In this document: one piece after another, positions 11,436 to 21,958 of the stretch
Numbering within the stretch: the first letter of the stretch is position 1
Layout: every line of letters starts with the position of its first letter
Origin: Sipunculus nudus
Taxonomy: Eukaryota; Annelida; Sipuncula; Golfingiida; Sipunculidae
Reading direction: 5' to 3'
Assembly: GCA_026874595.1 (NCBI GenBank)
Contig: CM049316.1
Coordinates: forward strand, 47,432,695-47,496,694
Length of the DNA: 64,000 nucleotides
Translations under genes and position numbers: made by a program
Notes under the pieces: model-generated
Database searches by the model: none
Told to the model about the DNA's origin: nothing
Seen by the model: only the letters and a program-made list of their open reading frames with translations

Positions 11436-12489
11436 GAACCTGACCAAACCAAATTGGACCTTCCGCATGCTTCTTGGACAATACATGCATTGATTTATCT
11501 CAGTTGACCATAGGTCATCAGAGCATTAGTGATCACGTCCGAACACAAATCGGTCTCTTTCGCGTCGGACTTTTCATATCTTGTATTATGATTATATAGC
11601 AGAAACTTAAGACATCAAAAGTTCAGAACATTTCAGAATGATAAATTCAAACCAGTGGGGGATCCAGAAATTTCAGAATTTAGGCTGGGGGGGGGGGGCG
11701 GGTCAATACTGGGTATGATTAAAAAATAAAGTTCTTAAATTGCGCATTTAATTTTTTGTTTTGTGTGTTTATATATATATATATATATGTAAATAAATAA
11801 ATAAATATATACAGGGCCCAGATATATATAAATATGTCGCGCGCCATCTTCCGATCTTAAGAAGGACCGACCCAATATCCGATCATGATCTGCCAATTCA
11901 TTCCTACAGCTTTTAATTAAATGAAAGAAAAAAAAAGATGAAATAAATAATAGTTTCTCACTACGAGTGATATAATTTGTATATTTTATGGTATTAAGTG
12001 TGGAAAGTAGCTGATGGGTGGAAAGGTATAAACCTGCAAAGGGTATATACCTTGTACAATGATTTTTATTTTTATTTTTTAAATAAATTTAAATAAATTT
12101 AAATATGTGTATTTTTTGTAATTTTTGTCTTATTTTATACATAACAAATGTGTATAAAATATTACCAATATCAGTAAATGAACATAGGGAGATGGGCATG
12201 TGCAAAGTTGATATTGTTGATTGGTAATTTGGCCTGACCCATCTTAAAATGGGTCTGAACCAATAACTGACGTGAAAAATGTTATTAATTTCAGTAAATT
12301 ACATCGGGATATGGGCCTGTTCCAGGTTGACATCGTTGATCCGTTGTTGGGTCCGACTGCTAATAAACAAAAAGATAGAAACGAATAATTTGATAATCTA
12401 ATTGCTAACAAAAAAAGAGGTCTGCAAAAAAAAAGTTAAAAATGAATAAATGGGGAATAGATAACATATATCAGAAACATGGCAAAAAG
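11436..12489. other. Non-coding stretch with a hAT-like end and a short tandem duplication
   Basis: CAGTGGGGGATCCAG (about 11653-11667) followed by a G12 run (11687-11698) resembles a terminal sequence of hAT-type transposons (CAGTGGCGGATCCAG type); no partner end was found nearby. Two ~75-base segments (12162-12240 and 12280-12355) are tandem relatives sharing TCAGTAAAT, GGGC and TTGATATTGTTGAT-like words. No gene recognised. Confidence 0.4.
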
Positions 12490-12805
12490 TCTAATCTCTC
12501 TTATTCAAGTATCGCTTTGTTAACCTGACATCGAGTGTATATCTAAGAGGTGGAGCATGGTAATATTAAAGACACAGAACGAGACACAGATAACTGTTGT
12601 ACTGGTTCCCGCGTCCAAATGTTTGTATGCTAGATGTTGTATGCTAGATATAGGGGAGCAGGGAACCAGCCTAGTGATCATTTGTAAGATCGCGAGGGAA
12701 CGCGAAAAGATCGCGAGGGAACGCGAAAAGATCGCGAGGGAATGCGATATTTACCCAGAAAAAAAAATATCACGTATGTCACTTTAGGGGCTCCAAATGA
12801 TTGTA
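12490..12805 (+). repeat. Dispersed repeat with 21-bp motif, copy 2
   Basis: Inverse copy of 9357-9715, about 2.8 kb away. Three GATCGCGAGGGAACGCGAAAA units lie at 12688-12745. The 76-codon frame at 12557-12787 is a shadow of the repeat. Confidence 0.8.
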
Positions 12806-13035
12806 CACGTAAATTCTGACTTATATTTCGTACAACACACCAGTGGAAGAAATTTACCAAAAGTGATATTTGTTTGCTTTCATTATACATGAAAGGGCCA
12901 TAGAAAGTGTACTTTTTCGTACATGAATATCATATTTTTGTTGTAATTTAGTCTTATGAATATAAATAAGCCTCCGAGTAGAAGGGTATTTAAAAAAGTG
13001 CGTACGCAGTATACAGACACAGTCTGTGGAGCCTT

Positions 13036-13238
13036 CAGTGTCCAGAAGTGCCGACCGCCAGTGTCCAGACAGGTGCCGCTACCCAGAGACAAGAGAGGTG
13101 CTGCGACCCAGTGACCAGAGAGGTGTCAAGAGAGGTGCTGCCAACCAGTGACCAGAGGGGTGTCCAGAGAGGTGCTGCCACCCAATGACCAGAGAGGTGC
13201 TTCCACCCAGTGACCAGAGAAGTGCCCAGAGAGGTGCT
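13036..13238. repeat. Minisatellite, left part (CCAGAGAGGTGCTGCC type)
   Basis: Short units (CCAGTGACCAGAGAGGTG, TCCAGAGAGGTGCTGCCACC) repeat with length variation. The same array continues at 16618-17262; the segment between is a retroelement, so the array was split by an insertion. A minus-strand 105-codon frame here is a repeat artefact. Confidence 0.85.
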
Positions 13239-13422
13239 TGTGGTATGGTCGAGAAGTCGCCACTTGACTAAGTCTTTACAGTAATGTTTTATGGTACTGT
13301 ACGGTAACCGCATTGCATCATGGGTATGTCCATTCCTTAAAGTGATCGCCATCTTGTTTAGCCGTGTTCACACGACATTGTATGTTCAGCGTGTAATAAA
13401 TAAGTCTGGAGTGTTGTTGACA
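13239..13422 (+). mobile_element. Candidate 5' LTR of a Mag-type gypsy remnant
   Basis: The segment starts TGTGGTATGGTCGAG directly at the end of the minisatellite and ends GTTGTTGACA, with AATAAA about 28 bases before the end, so it has TG...CA ends and a polyadenylation signal. At 184 bp it is short for an LTR but within the range known for Mag/Steamer-type elements. The gag frame starts only ~25 bases downstream, so primer-binding site and leader appear shortened or lost. No matching 3' LTR is present; the element is truncated at 16617. Confidence 0.5.
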
Positions 13423-13444
13423 TTTGTCTCCAGATATCGTCACC

Positions 13445-13925
13445 CCCGCCATTTGACTTCAGTCGAGCCGAGGATTGGCCCATATGGAGCCGTCGCTTTG
13501 AACGATTTCGCATGGCGAACCGACTTACAGAAAAACCTGGGGAAGAACAGGTAAATGTTATATTGTACACCATGAGGGATAAGGATGACGATATCCTAAA
13601 TACCACTTCACAATCCACTGCTGATAGGAAAAGGTACAAGAAAGTGTTTGATGAGTTTGACCAGTAATTTGTGGTCCACCGTAATGTAATGTTCCAGCCA
13701 GCGAAGTTTAGCCAGCGCAATCAATTACCAGATGACAGCGTGGACATTTTAATCACTGCTGTATATCGCTTGTCAGAGCATTGTGGGTATGGTTCCCTAA
13801 AAGATCAAATGATTAGAGATCGTCTCGTGGTCGGACTCAGAGATGCTCAACTATCAGAGAGGCTACAGATTGACCCAGATTTGACGCTTGAAAAAGCTGT
13901 CACTCAGGCAATGAGGTTAGGGCAA
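13445..13925 (+). pseudogene. Ty3/gypsy gag remnant (N-terminal capsid half)
   Basis: The plus-strand frame reads PPPFDFSRAEDWPIW, then RRFERFRMAN, and later AEHCGYG, MIRDRLVVGLRD and LEKAVTQAMRLGQ. These are the conserved positions of the capsid protein of a common metazoan gypsy lineage (the K02A2.6-like, Mag-related group). One in-frame stop (TAA, 13665-13667) interrupts the frame; downstream of it the frame is open to about 14027, but the family-like sequence ends near 13925, where unrelated sequence begins. The C-terminal part, zinc knuckle and protease resume at 15871. The product cannot function. Family assignment rests on remembered motifs, not a search. Confidence 0.75.
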
Positions 13926-15870
13926 CGGGGTCTGGAAAAGTTTGTACTCCACATATTACGTATTTCAAGCCTTCTATCAAACGACAAACTTGGCTCATCC
14001 CGTGGTATGAGATTATATCCACCCTAAAGAGGAAGAGCAGCCCATGTGTTTTTTCTCAGGTTTGTCTTTTTTTTAAAGGACCTGCTTTACAGGACCTGAT
14101 ACATAAAATAAAGCTTTTTTATCAGTTTTTTTTTATTAACTGATTTGGTGTTTTTTATTTATTCAATATCAAGTAAAAATGTAGAAAATAGTGAATGTGC
14201 TGTTTATAAAAAAAATAAGAAACATTATATATTCAGACTTTTATGCAGAAATGATATACAAAGAAAAATGGAGCGTATCGTCAATACATATTGGATATCG
14301 AATTGAGTGTATCGCAATACGTATTGTACCTAAACAGGCAGACCGATACCCAGTCTTAGGCAGGACCGATGCAAGACAACAGAAAATTGTCTCCTGATTG
14401 GCTGGAAGTGACCTTGACATTGACCCACTCACTCCACGTAGTGCTGCGTGTCGGTATGCGCCGTGAAAAGTGCGTCGCACGTCCAGTTCCACTGCACGAT
14501 CCGTGTCGAGTTGTGTCGAGAAGAAACCGACGCAACCCGACACGCGTTTTCATCGCACGACAATTGCACTCCCCCTTTCCCACCATTAATTTATATTCGG
14601 TCTGTAAAATCATACGTTTTTTCCATGTCATGATAGTATACAGTTGTTGAACATTTACCCCTCCCTCAAGGCATTGATCATTCAAAGAATATTAGTCAAT
14701 CGGAGCTTTAACCGGTATATAAGCACCTGGGGAAATTGTTGCGCTAACACTTGATACAAGTAAAGGTAAAATGGTGAAATTATAAACCCATATACATGCC
14801 CTACTGTGATCACAAAATAAATAAATATTTAATTGAATGATAGCAACATTTAATATAAAGTATCAATGTCATCGACGTCAGGAACGTCAGTAATCATGGG
14901 CCTCGTTGGGGGGGGGGGGGGGGGGGGGTCAGCATGTCCCCCTCCCTTTTTAGGAAAATGGACAAAGTATAACGGGGACAAAGTTTCATGTGTCCCCTTC
15001 TCTTTTTAGGGGAATAAAACGCGTACTTTTGTACTTAACGATTTCGAGATCATATTTTCAGTTTCTTGTTTTTAATATTTATGTCAATTCTCTTTCAATT
15101 GCGCATCTCATAACAAGAAATTTAGGATATCGTGAATGTTCAAACAAATAATGTAAACAAAGCAAAAATAACTTTTATCTTCAAATTATACATACCGTAT
15201 TATGTGTTGGAAAATGATATTGAGAAACTTTTTATATTCTGGCTGGTGGCTATACTGTCCTCATTATCATGAACGGGGCTTTTGCCCGAATTCGGTGGAT
15301 TGCCCCCCTCATATTTCCTGAAAAACAGGGCTCATGTGAGTATCGCTCAAACGCGCCCCATTGTCATCGGAGCCTTTGTCTTGTTTAAGTCTTAAAATTC
15401 AAAATATAAAATATATCGTGGCTTTAGCTTTATTGCTAAACACTTGCAACAGATAACTTAAAAAGGTCAACTTCCGGCCAACACGCGACAATCTCCATGT
15501 CATGAACCCCAATGTGTGTCGCGAGTGTGTCGGTCAATTGGTTTGTTATTTTGGCTGCACGACACACTTCACGACACGCTAGGCGACGCAAACCGACACA
15601 ACCAAGTGTCGGTGTGTGTCGCCTGATTTCTGTGTCGGCTTGCGTCGCGCTGTGTCGAGATGCGTGTCGGCCTTGGTGGGTTCACCCCTTAAATGTTCGA
15701 TCGTGTCGCAAGGCCCGCGATGCAAAGCCGACACGCTTCTTGTGTCGTGTGCTTCTCCACGATGTGTCGTGTGAGCTGGCCCACTGCCACGACACAGGCG
15801 GACGTCGCGACACACTGCACGTCATCTGTGTCGGAACGCGTGTCGGCTTTGGTGGTTTCACCCCTTTAGA
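13926..15870. mobile_element. Insertion splitting gag; GTGTCG-rich, possibly a DNA transposon
   Basis: This ~1.9 kb separates the two halves of one gag. Hexamers GTGTCG or CGACAC occur about five times at 14445-14560 and about twenty times at 15480-15865, in both orientations, flanking a ~900-base AT-rich middle with a G21 tract (14908-14928). Clusters at both ends in this way look like subterminal transposase-binding repeats. A ~30-base block ending TTCACCCCTT occurs twice (near 15665-15692 and 15840-15867). No transposase frame and no clear terminal inverted repeats were found, so class and ends are uncertain. The long frame through 15512-15880 is a product of the hexamer bias. Confidence 0.45.
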
Positions 15871-16617
15871 CAGACAGTTCAATGCAGTGCATTCTAAGCA
15901 GAAGAAATCTCAGTTTGTTCCCAGGCATCAGTATAAGCCCAAACCACATGTGTCTAGTCAGAGAAAAGACACTTCAAGCCAGTCATCACAGGTCAGTAAA
16001 CCGTATCAGTGTGGTAGGGGTGGTTTTAAGCCGTCACATCCCCGGGTGCTGTGCCCAGCAAAGGACGCCGTATGCAAGAGTTGTTCAGGTCGTGGTCACC
16101 ATGCACGTGTTTGTAGGACCAAGAGAGTAAATGAGATTGAATCACAAGAAATACAAAAGATACAGAAAGATTCATTTCTAGGTCTAATAACTGGTAATCA
16201 GAAATCATCAGAGTGGTCTGTCACAGTATCAGTAGGTTCCACAGAAACACCAGTTGACTTTAAAATTTATACAGGTGCTGACGTCACGGTGAAACCAGAG
16301 TCAATGTACAGTAAAGATACATTGGCCAGCTCTCACCAACTGACAGACTGTTATATCGGCCAGGCGACATAACATTACCTGTTAAAGGAAAGGTTTCATT
16401 ACAGCTCAAAGTTGAGAGAACTAGTACAGTACAAGATGCGTATGTACTCAAAGGATCAGGAAGTGCTTTGCTTGGTAGGCAAGCTATTCAGGGCTTAGCT
16501 ATTCTGGCCAGAATCGGAAGTATCACTTCTAACAAGCAGTATCAGCAAAAGTTCCCAGAACTTTTTACAGGTCTAGGTGAAGTGGAAGAAGTACAAGATT
16601 AAACTCGTTCCTGATGC
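15871..16617 (+). pseudogene. Ty3/gypsy gag C-terminus and protease remnant
   Basis: Continues the element started at 13239. The frame (open to 16372) has a cysteine/histidine knuckle (CKSCSGRGHHARVC, C-x2-C-x4-H-x4-C) after CPAKDAVC, then the start of an aspartic protease where the catalytic triplet is YTGAD instead of DTGAD: the catalytic aspartate is replaced by tyrosine. A frameshift near 16365 moves the rest of the protease (VLKGSGSALLGRQAIQGLA, FPELFTGLG) into another frame, and a further shift occurs near 16590. The remnant stops at the first residues of the linker before reverse transcriptase, where the minisatellite resumes. Clearly dead. Confidence 0.8.
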
Positions 16618-17262
16618 AAACCAGAGAGGTGTCCAGAGAAGTGCTGCCGACCAGTGACCAGTGAGCTGTCAAAAGAGGTGCTGCCAACCAGTGACCAGAG
16701 GGGTGTCCAGAGAGGTGCTGTCATCAAGTAATCAGAGAGGTGCTGCCACCCAGTGACCAGAGAAGTGTCCATAGAGGTGCTGTCACCAGAGATGTCTCCA
16801 GAGAGGCGCTGTAACCAAGTGACCTGAACAGGTGCTGCGAGAGGTGCTGCCACCTATTGACCAGAGAGGTGCTGCGAGAGGTGCTGCCACCCAGGGCCAA
16901 GAGAGGTGCTGCGAGAGGTGCTGCCGCCTAGTGTCCAAAGAGGTGCTGCGAGAGATGCTGCCGCCCAGGGTCCAGAGAGATGCTTTGAGAGGTGCTACCG
17001 CCCAGTGTCTAGGAAGGTGCTGTGAAAGTTGCTACTGCCAGGTATCCAGACAGGTGCTGCGAGAGGTGCTGCCGCCCAGGATCCTGATAGATGCTGCGAC
17101 CCAGTACCCAGAGAGATGCTGCCAGTGGGTTTCAAGAGAAGTACTGCCAGCGGGTGTCGAGCGAGGTGCTGCTAGCGGAAGTCGAGTGAGGTGCTGCCAG
17201 TGGGGTCCAGTGAGGTGCCTCTAGCCGGGGTCTAGAGAGATGCCGCCAGCCGGAATCCAGTA
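16618..17262. repeat. Minisatellite, right part (about 36-bp units)
   Basis: Units built from GAGAGGTGCTGCGAGAGGTG and CTGCCGCCCAGTGTCCA repeat through 645 bases with drift toward the right end. The first units match those at 13100-13230, so both segments belong to one array split by the gypsy insertion. The 130-codon frame at 16832-17224 (CCREVLPP-like repeats) is a repeat artefact. Confidence 0.88.
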
Positions 17263-18775
17263 TCGCTAGTTCAGGAGATGTAGAGACTATCTAACCGGAC
17301 CCTTGTTTTACTAAAGTTTTATTTAGTGTATGTACCAGTGTATCACATGAGGTGTAACAGGCTGGGAATCCGATCTGGTGGATGATTTTGAATTATGTAC
17401 CTTTTATTTTCTCTTAATATATATTCTTTTTGTTTAGCCAATGACTTGTGTTTTGATGTGCGCCTCAAAAACCACAAAAATTCTACTTTTCCACGTTAAA
17501 CCAAAGGCAACCCGGTCAGTCACTTGGTAACAACAACCTTTTCAAAGGGTAACTTTTATCGGGTGACAGGCTAAATTTATTTTTTTATTCACTCTGAATT
17601 TAAAATGACTCAGTGGAGAGGTCCCTTTTTTATTTTTAACTTATCAGGCTGATGTGTACGTGAGTCTGGGTGCAAGGCGGTGGGGATGGGACTCGCTTTC
17701 ATTTTTTTATAAATAACATGTCGTATATATGCAATTTTGCATAGTTGCATACTATATATAATGACGAATAACAACTTTTCACGAACCCATATCGCTTTTT
17801 AATTATTGTGACAACCCAGATGTGGACGCGTTTGAGATGCCAAATATCAAATTCATACAAGCAAATATAGGTCTGGTCTTGTTTATTATTAAACTTTTTT
17901 ATCGTACATGGCCAATATTCCTAGAGAGTAAACAAAACGTTGGCGGTTGCATCTATTTGGGGGAATATGATGCAAGATGATATATGTAAATAATGAGATA
18001 TTGTTTATTAAAAAAATAGAAAACAAATTTGCACAAAATAACAGCAGTTACAGAAGAAGCTAGCACTACTGATCCAGCACCTGTCAGAATAACCCTTGTG
18101 ACAATCTAACGCATCTGCACTCGCCTTGGCTGCGGGAAGCACGTGGCGATCTGTCAAACCCTTGTAACCATTAATTTTGTTCCTGTAATTATTTTTTTAT
18201 TCCCCCAAGTTTCAATTGTTTTTCGTCATTGTTGTGGATGATACATATAGCATGAAAGGTAGAGACTGCAGTGTTGTTAACCTCTTGAATATTGTTTGCC
18301 ATGAGTTTATGTATATGGGGATGCCTCCATATGACTTCACTTTATCATAGTGAATAAAGTTTATGTATGTGAATGAACGTGGCATTAAATGGAGAAAAAC
18401 AGCATCCCTCTCTTTCAGTCCATTCTTTAGTACCGTTCCAACAAGAGACAGCCTGATTTGAGTTTTAATAAAAGAAAAGAGGAGGGGTCCTGAAACCTTT
18501 TTGCACCGCCTTGAAAAATTTCTCCCAAGACAATGGTCAGATGCCGGAACAATGGAAATACCTTTACATGGGGATGTCTTGGAATTCATAGAGAACTGAA
18601 GAAAATGATAATAAAAGTATTTAATAGAGAAAAAGTGGGAGCTACGTGCCCTGCTTGATAAATAACTTCCCAAGGAAACAGTCAGGCACATTTACCTTCG
18701 ACAGACTCAGATCAATCAGTCTGGCTTAGCAGCAGTAAACATTAATATGTCTAAATTAAGAATCTTCCATAAACT

Positions 18776-18778
<3 letters not shown>
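17263..18778. other. Non-coding stretch, nothing identified
   Basis: AT-rich. A minus-strand frame of 159 codons (18212-18691) is the longest here. It has no recognisable domain, and its composition (many F, Y, S, K) fits chance in AT-rich DNA, so no gene is called. Confidence 0.4.
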
Positions 18779-18811
<33 letters not shown>

Positions 18812-18818
18812 TATATAT

Positions 18819-18850
<32 letters not shown>
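18779..18850. repeat. (GA)n-(TA)n compound microsatellite
   Basis: About 15 GA units are followed by about 20 TA units with one interruption. Confidence 0.97.
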
Positions 18851-20687
18851 CAAACAGGATAAATAACTCCTGTAATGTGAGTTGAACGTTGCCACTCGAC
18901 TGCAAGGAGACAGACGTTAGACCATGGGCACTCAACATTAATGCATGGTCAGTGAGAGACCTGCAATTACCTGTCATTAATCGAATTGCCGCCACCATTA
19001 CCTCAATGTATCGCCACCGTGTGTCATTAAGAGACTAAATTTCAAGCGACAGGTAGTAGAGTTCAATATAAAATTTCAGAATAATGATACATAATATTAC
19101 TAAAAATTGTACTAAGGGAGCGCAGACCTCCGCCAAGGCAGCTCATTACCCCCAACATGGCATTGTTAAAATGCAGCCGGATCACCCTTAAATTTTAATA
19201 AATTTTTCCTTGCAATATCGCCGAGCTATTCTCAATATTCCATCAAAATACGTTAATAATTGTAAGAGTAATGTTGCTTTAACCCTTGCTTGGTCGAGGT
19301 AATAATTCACTCTAATGAATTACACATAACTCACATATTTGCATTTATATTCCGACTAAATAAAACACCGTTCGTTTTTAATTGCAATATCGCTCACATA
19401 AGAGCCAGGTGGCCGGCAGTGTGACAGCCATAGAATAAAAAAAATAACGTTGTTGGTGGCCTGTGCCGCGAAGCCAGAGATCGGGCAATTGATGGAAAAT
19501 TTTCTGCCTCTGACAATCGACTGTTCTTTAACGTAACGTTATAAATGTAAATGAATTTATTCAGGACAGTTAGATAATAACGTTCAGCTTTGCTGGCTTT
19601 TCCGTACAGAGCATTAAACCAAAAATAACCAAACTTTCATTGCGGGTAGCTATTGAGGCTGGTGGTCCGGTGGGTCTCTGTCGTTTCTGATTTAGCGGGC
19701 CAGGAGGAGAACGCGCTGCTAAATGTGATTGTAAACCACCCCCGGCGGACCAACCCATTACGCTATGCTATATACCACAACTCCCGGCTCTCTCATTTTC
19801 AGAGCAAACAGAAAAAGAAGCATGCTCCATAAATATGTCACGTTCACGTAAATATTATCAGATTACTCAGTCTTCCATTTCCAGGGGTTGATTTTGTAAT
19901 TCTTATATTTTTTTATGAAAGACAGCCCTAATTATTTAAAAATTAACCAACCCATTAGCGCCAATGAACCCGTGTCGGCCCTCTTTCATGTAAAATGAGG
20001 GAGATGATTTTTAACTATACAGATGTGGCCGCTAGTCCCGGAGAGGAAAATGACAAACAGTTCAAATCCAGAAGCTCACAAAATATGGACTGACAATTTA
20101 TCTGATTTTACGTTGTATCTCCTAAAGTACCCTAACAGAGAAGTGAACAATCCTTTGCTTAATCTCATCTAAATCGCCTTTCATTTCAGTACGTTGAAGA
20201 CTTATTTATAATCTGCATTTTATTAACTATATGATATCCCCACTTCACAGTAAATTGTCTATGAAGGACAACAGGAACCGGTACGTATATTATTTGGCAT
20301 GTTCTTTCATGATTTTCGGGAAGTCAAACATTATATTTCAAGTATCTTAGTTTTACGTCTGTTTTATCTTTACTTCCACGTGAGTATTTATTTTTTCCTG
20401 ACACACCGATGACACCGCCATTGTCATCTCGTACATTCTTTAGAATAATCTAACCTGGTGTAGTATTGGAGCATTTATCCTGCAGAGGGTACATCAATGA
20501 CTATGCGTATTAACAATAGCCTGCAGGCACCGGTTTATCTACTGTGGGGTGCTTTTACTGATGCGCGCGTTACGCAAGCGTCAAACGTCATGCGTCAAAT
20601 CTTGTAAAAAAGTTTCAGTCTATTTGTCTAAAACAAAACAAACTACGCGAACGCGCGCATCACGCGTCAGCAGTCGTGGTTTAAGAC
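18851..20687. other. Non-coding stretch, nothing firm
   Basis: No gene recognised. GGGAGCGCAGACCTCCGCC (19118-19136) is a word that recalls dispersed invertebrate repeats, and a weaker match (GCAAGCCTCCGCC) occurs near 31612; neither copy could be bounded. Confidence 0.4.
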
Positions 20688-21010
20688 CGCTTGGCAACTG
20701 CGGATCTTGATAAAATTTCGGTGAGGGATTCGGGGAGGTGCTGACCGAACTGATCCGGTTCACTACCACAGCGGTCCGGTCCTGGTCCGGTCCAGCTGTG
20801 GGCGGTCCTTTATTGACGGTGAATCGGTCCAAGCGGATAACAATTAAAAAATAATTATTTAAAGTTAAAAAAAAATAAAATTACAAGTTACAGCAATAAC
20901 GCTAGCACAAACCATTAAATTCCAGAAGGGGCGTACCTGTCCGGAACCGGTCCAGTAAAGGGGTAGGCGGTCCGGTTTATATATCTTGTGTTTCAGGTCC
21001 AGTCCGTTCC
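20688..21010. repeat. GGTCCGGT-rich island
   Basis: Two clusters of GGTCC/GGACC-type words (20730-20838 and 20936-21010, for example GCGGTCCGGTCCTGGTCCGG, AACCGGTCCAG, GGCGGTCCGG) flank an AT-rich 90-base gap. CCGCTTGG (20689-20696) and CCAAGCGG (20830-20837) form an inverted pair. The pattern fits subterminal repeats of a small DNA transposon; no ends were established. Confidence 0.4.
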
Positions 21011-21259
21011 AGCGCAAAGTATTTGGACAAGTCAATCAAAACAACACAAATGTTTAAATATTATAAACATTAGTGAAAATGTTCTGTCATATTGTGAACA
21101 TGTTTTGTCACAGACACAAAAACAAAAATTCAATTACCGGTAAATTAAATACGTGAGCGGCGCTTGGTTTTATCATCCAGTTTGACACTACAATTGTAAC
21201 CGCGTTTCCTGTTTTGAATTTGTAGATTATCCAATACATGGTCACATGAGTTCTAAGTT

Positions 21260-21958
21260 GGTAAAACCGCAGGCGCTTGAATTGCTATCAGTGTAGATTT
21301 CGGTCAAATTTGTTACTTTTCTTGGTCATTTCCTTATAACTATCACTTATCTGACATTTCTTTAGCGTGTTTCACACTATATGATCCATCTCATTATTAT
21401 TTACCTAATATTTCGGATAGGCAGACAAGAAGCCCACGTTGATATATCCGGCAGCAATGTCACATCGGCTTCGGGCTGAATTTAAAGTACGTGCGTGATT
21501 GGCTGAACCATTGTTATATCAGCGGTGTCACCATCTGAAGACTCCATTTGTAAACATATCAAGCAATAAGAAGGCGCGCGTGCTCAGTTGCTATGCAATG
21601 GTTGTCGTCTTTTCCTAACAGAATAAGACATGCTCAACTTTAACACCTGCTAGCGGCATGTTATTTTAGCCAAGGATACGTTATCTTAAGACAGAAAAGA
21701 CCTGGAAAGATTAATAATTTCCTGTCAAAATGTTGATCTGGAGGAAATCCTTAGATTATTAACCCTGAACCATATGGCTGTAGGCCTTGACGACGGGGGC
21801 TTCTTAAATTATAAATAGATGGTCCATTTATTGTGTGAAAAACGCTTGGAACATGTAAGATAAGAAAAAGTTAGGAAATGGTAAAGAAAAGTAACAAATT
21901 TATCCAAAATTTACACTATTAGCAATTCAAGCGCCTGTGGGAGAAAATGATTTTACCT
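21260..21958. mobile_element. Fold-back / MITE-like element with ~180-bp inverted arms
   Basis: Bases 21260-21440 and the reverse complement of 21790-21958 align over most of their length. Shared blocks are CAGGCGCTTGAATTGCTA, AAATTTGTTACTTTTCTT, ATTTCCT, CTTATCT, TTTTTCACAC-like and AGAAGCCC(A/C)CG. Identity by eye is roughly 75-85% with small indels. The ~350-base centre has no coding potential. The length, arm structure and lack of a transposase fit a non-autonomous fold-back element; target duplication was not identified. Confidence 0.65.

Noticed and set aside
15512-15880. Start of a 286-codon open frame taken as a gene
   Set aside because: Its first ~120 codons come from the GTGTCG-rich insertion; only the part after 15871 is retroelement gag/protease.
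16832-17224. Cys-rich 130-residue protein
   Set aside because: Encoded by the GAGAGGTGCTGC minisatellite; composition follows the repeat.
18212-18691. 159-codon minus-strand open frame
   Set aside because: No recognisable motif; composition expected by chance in AT-rich DNA.
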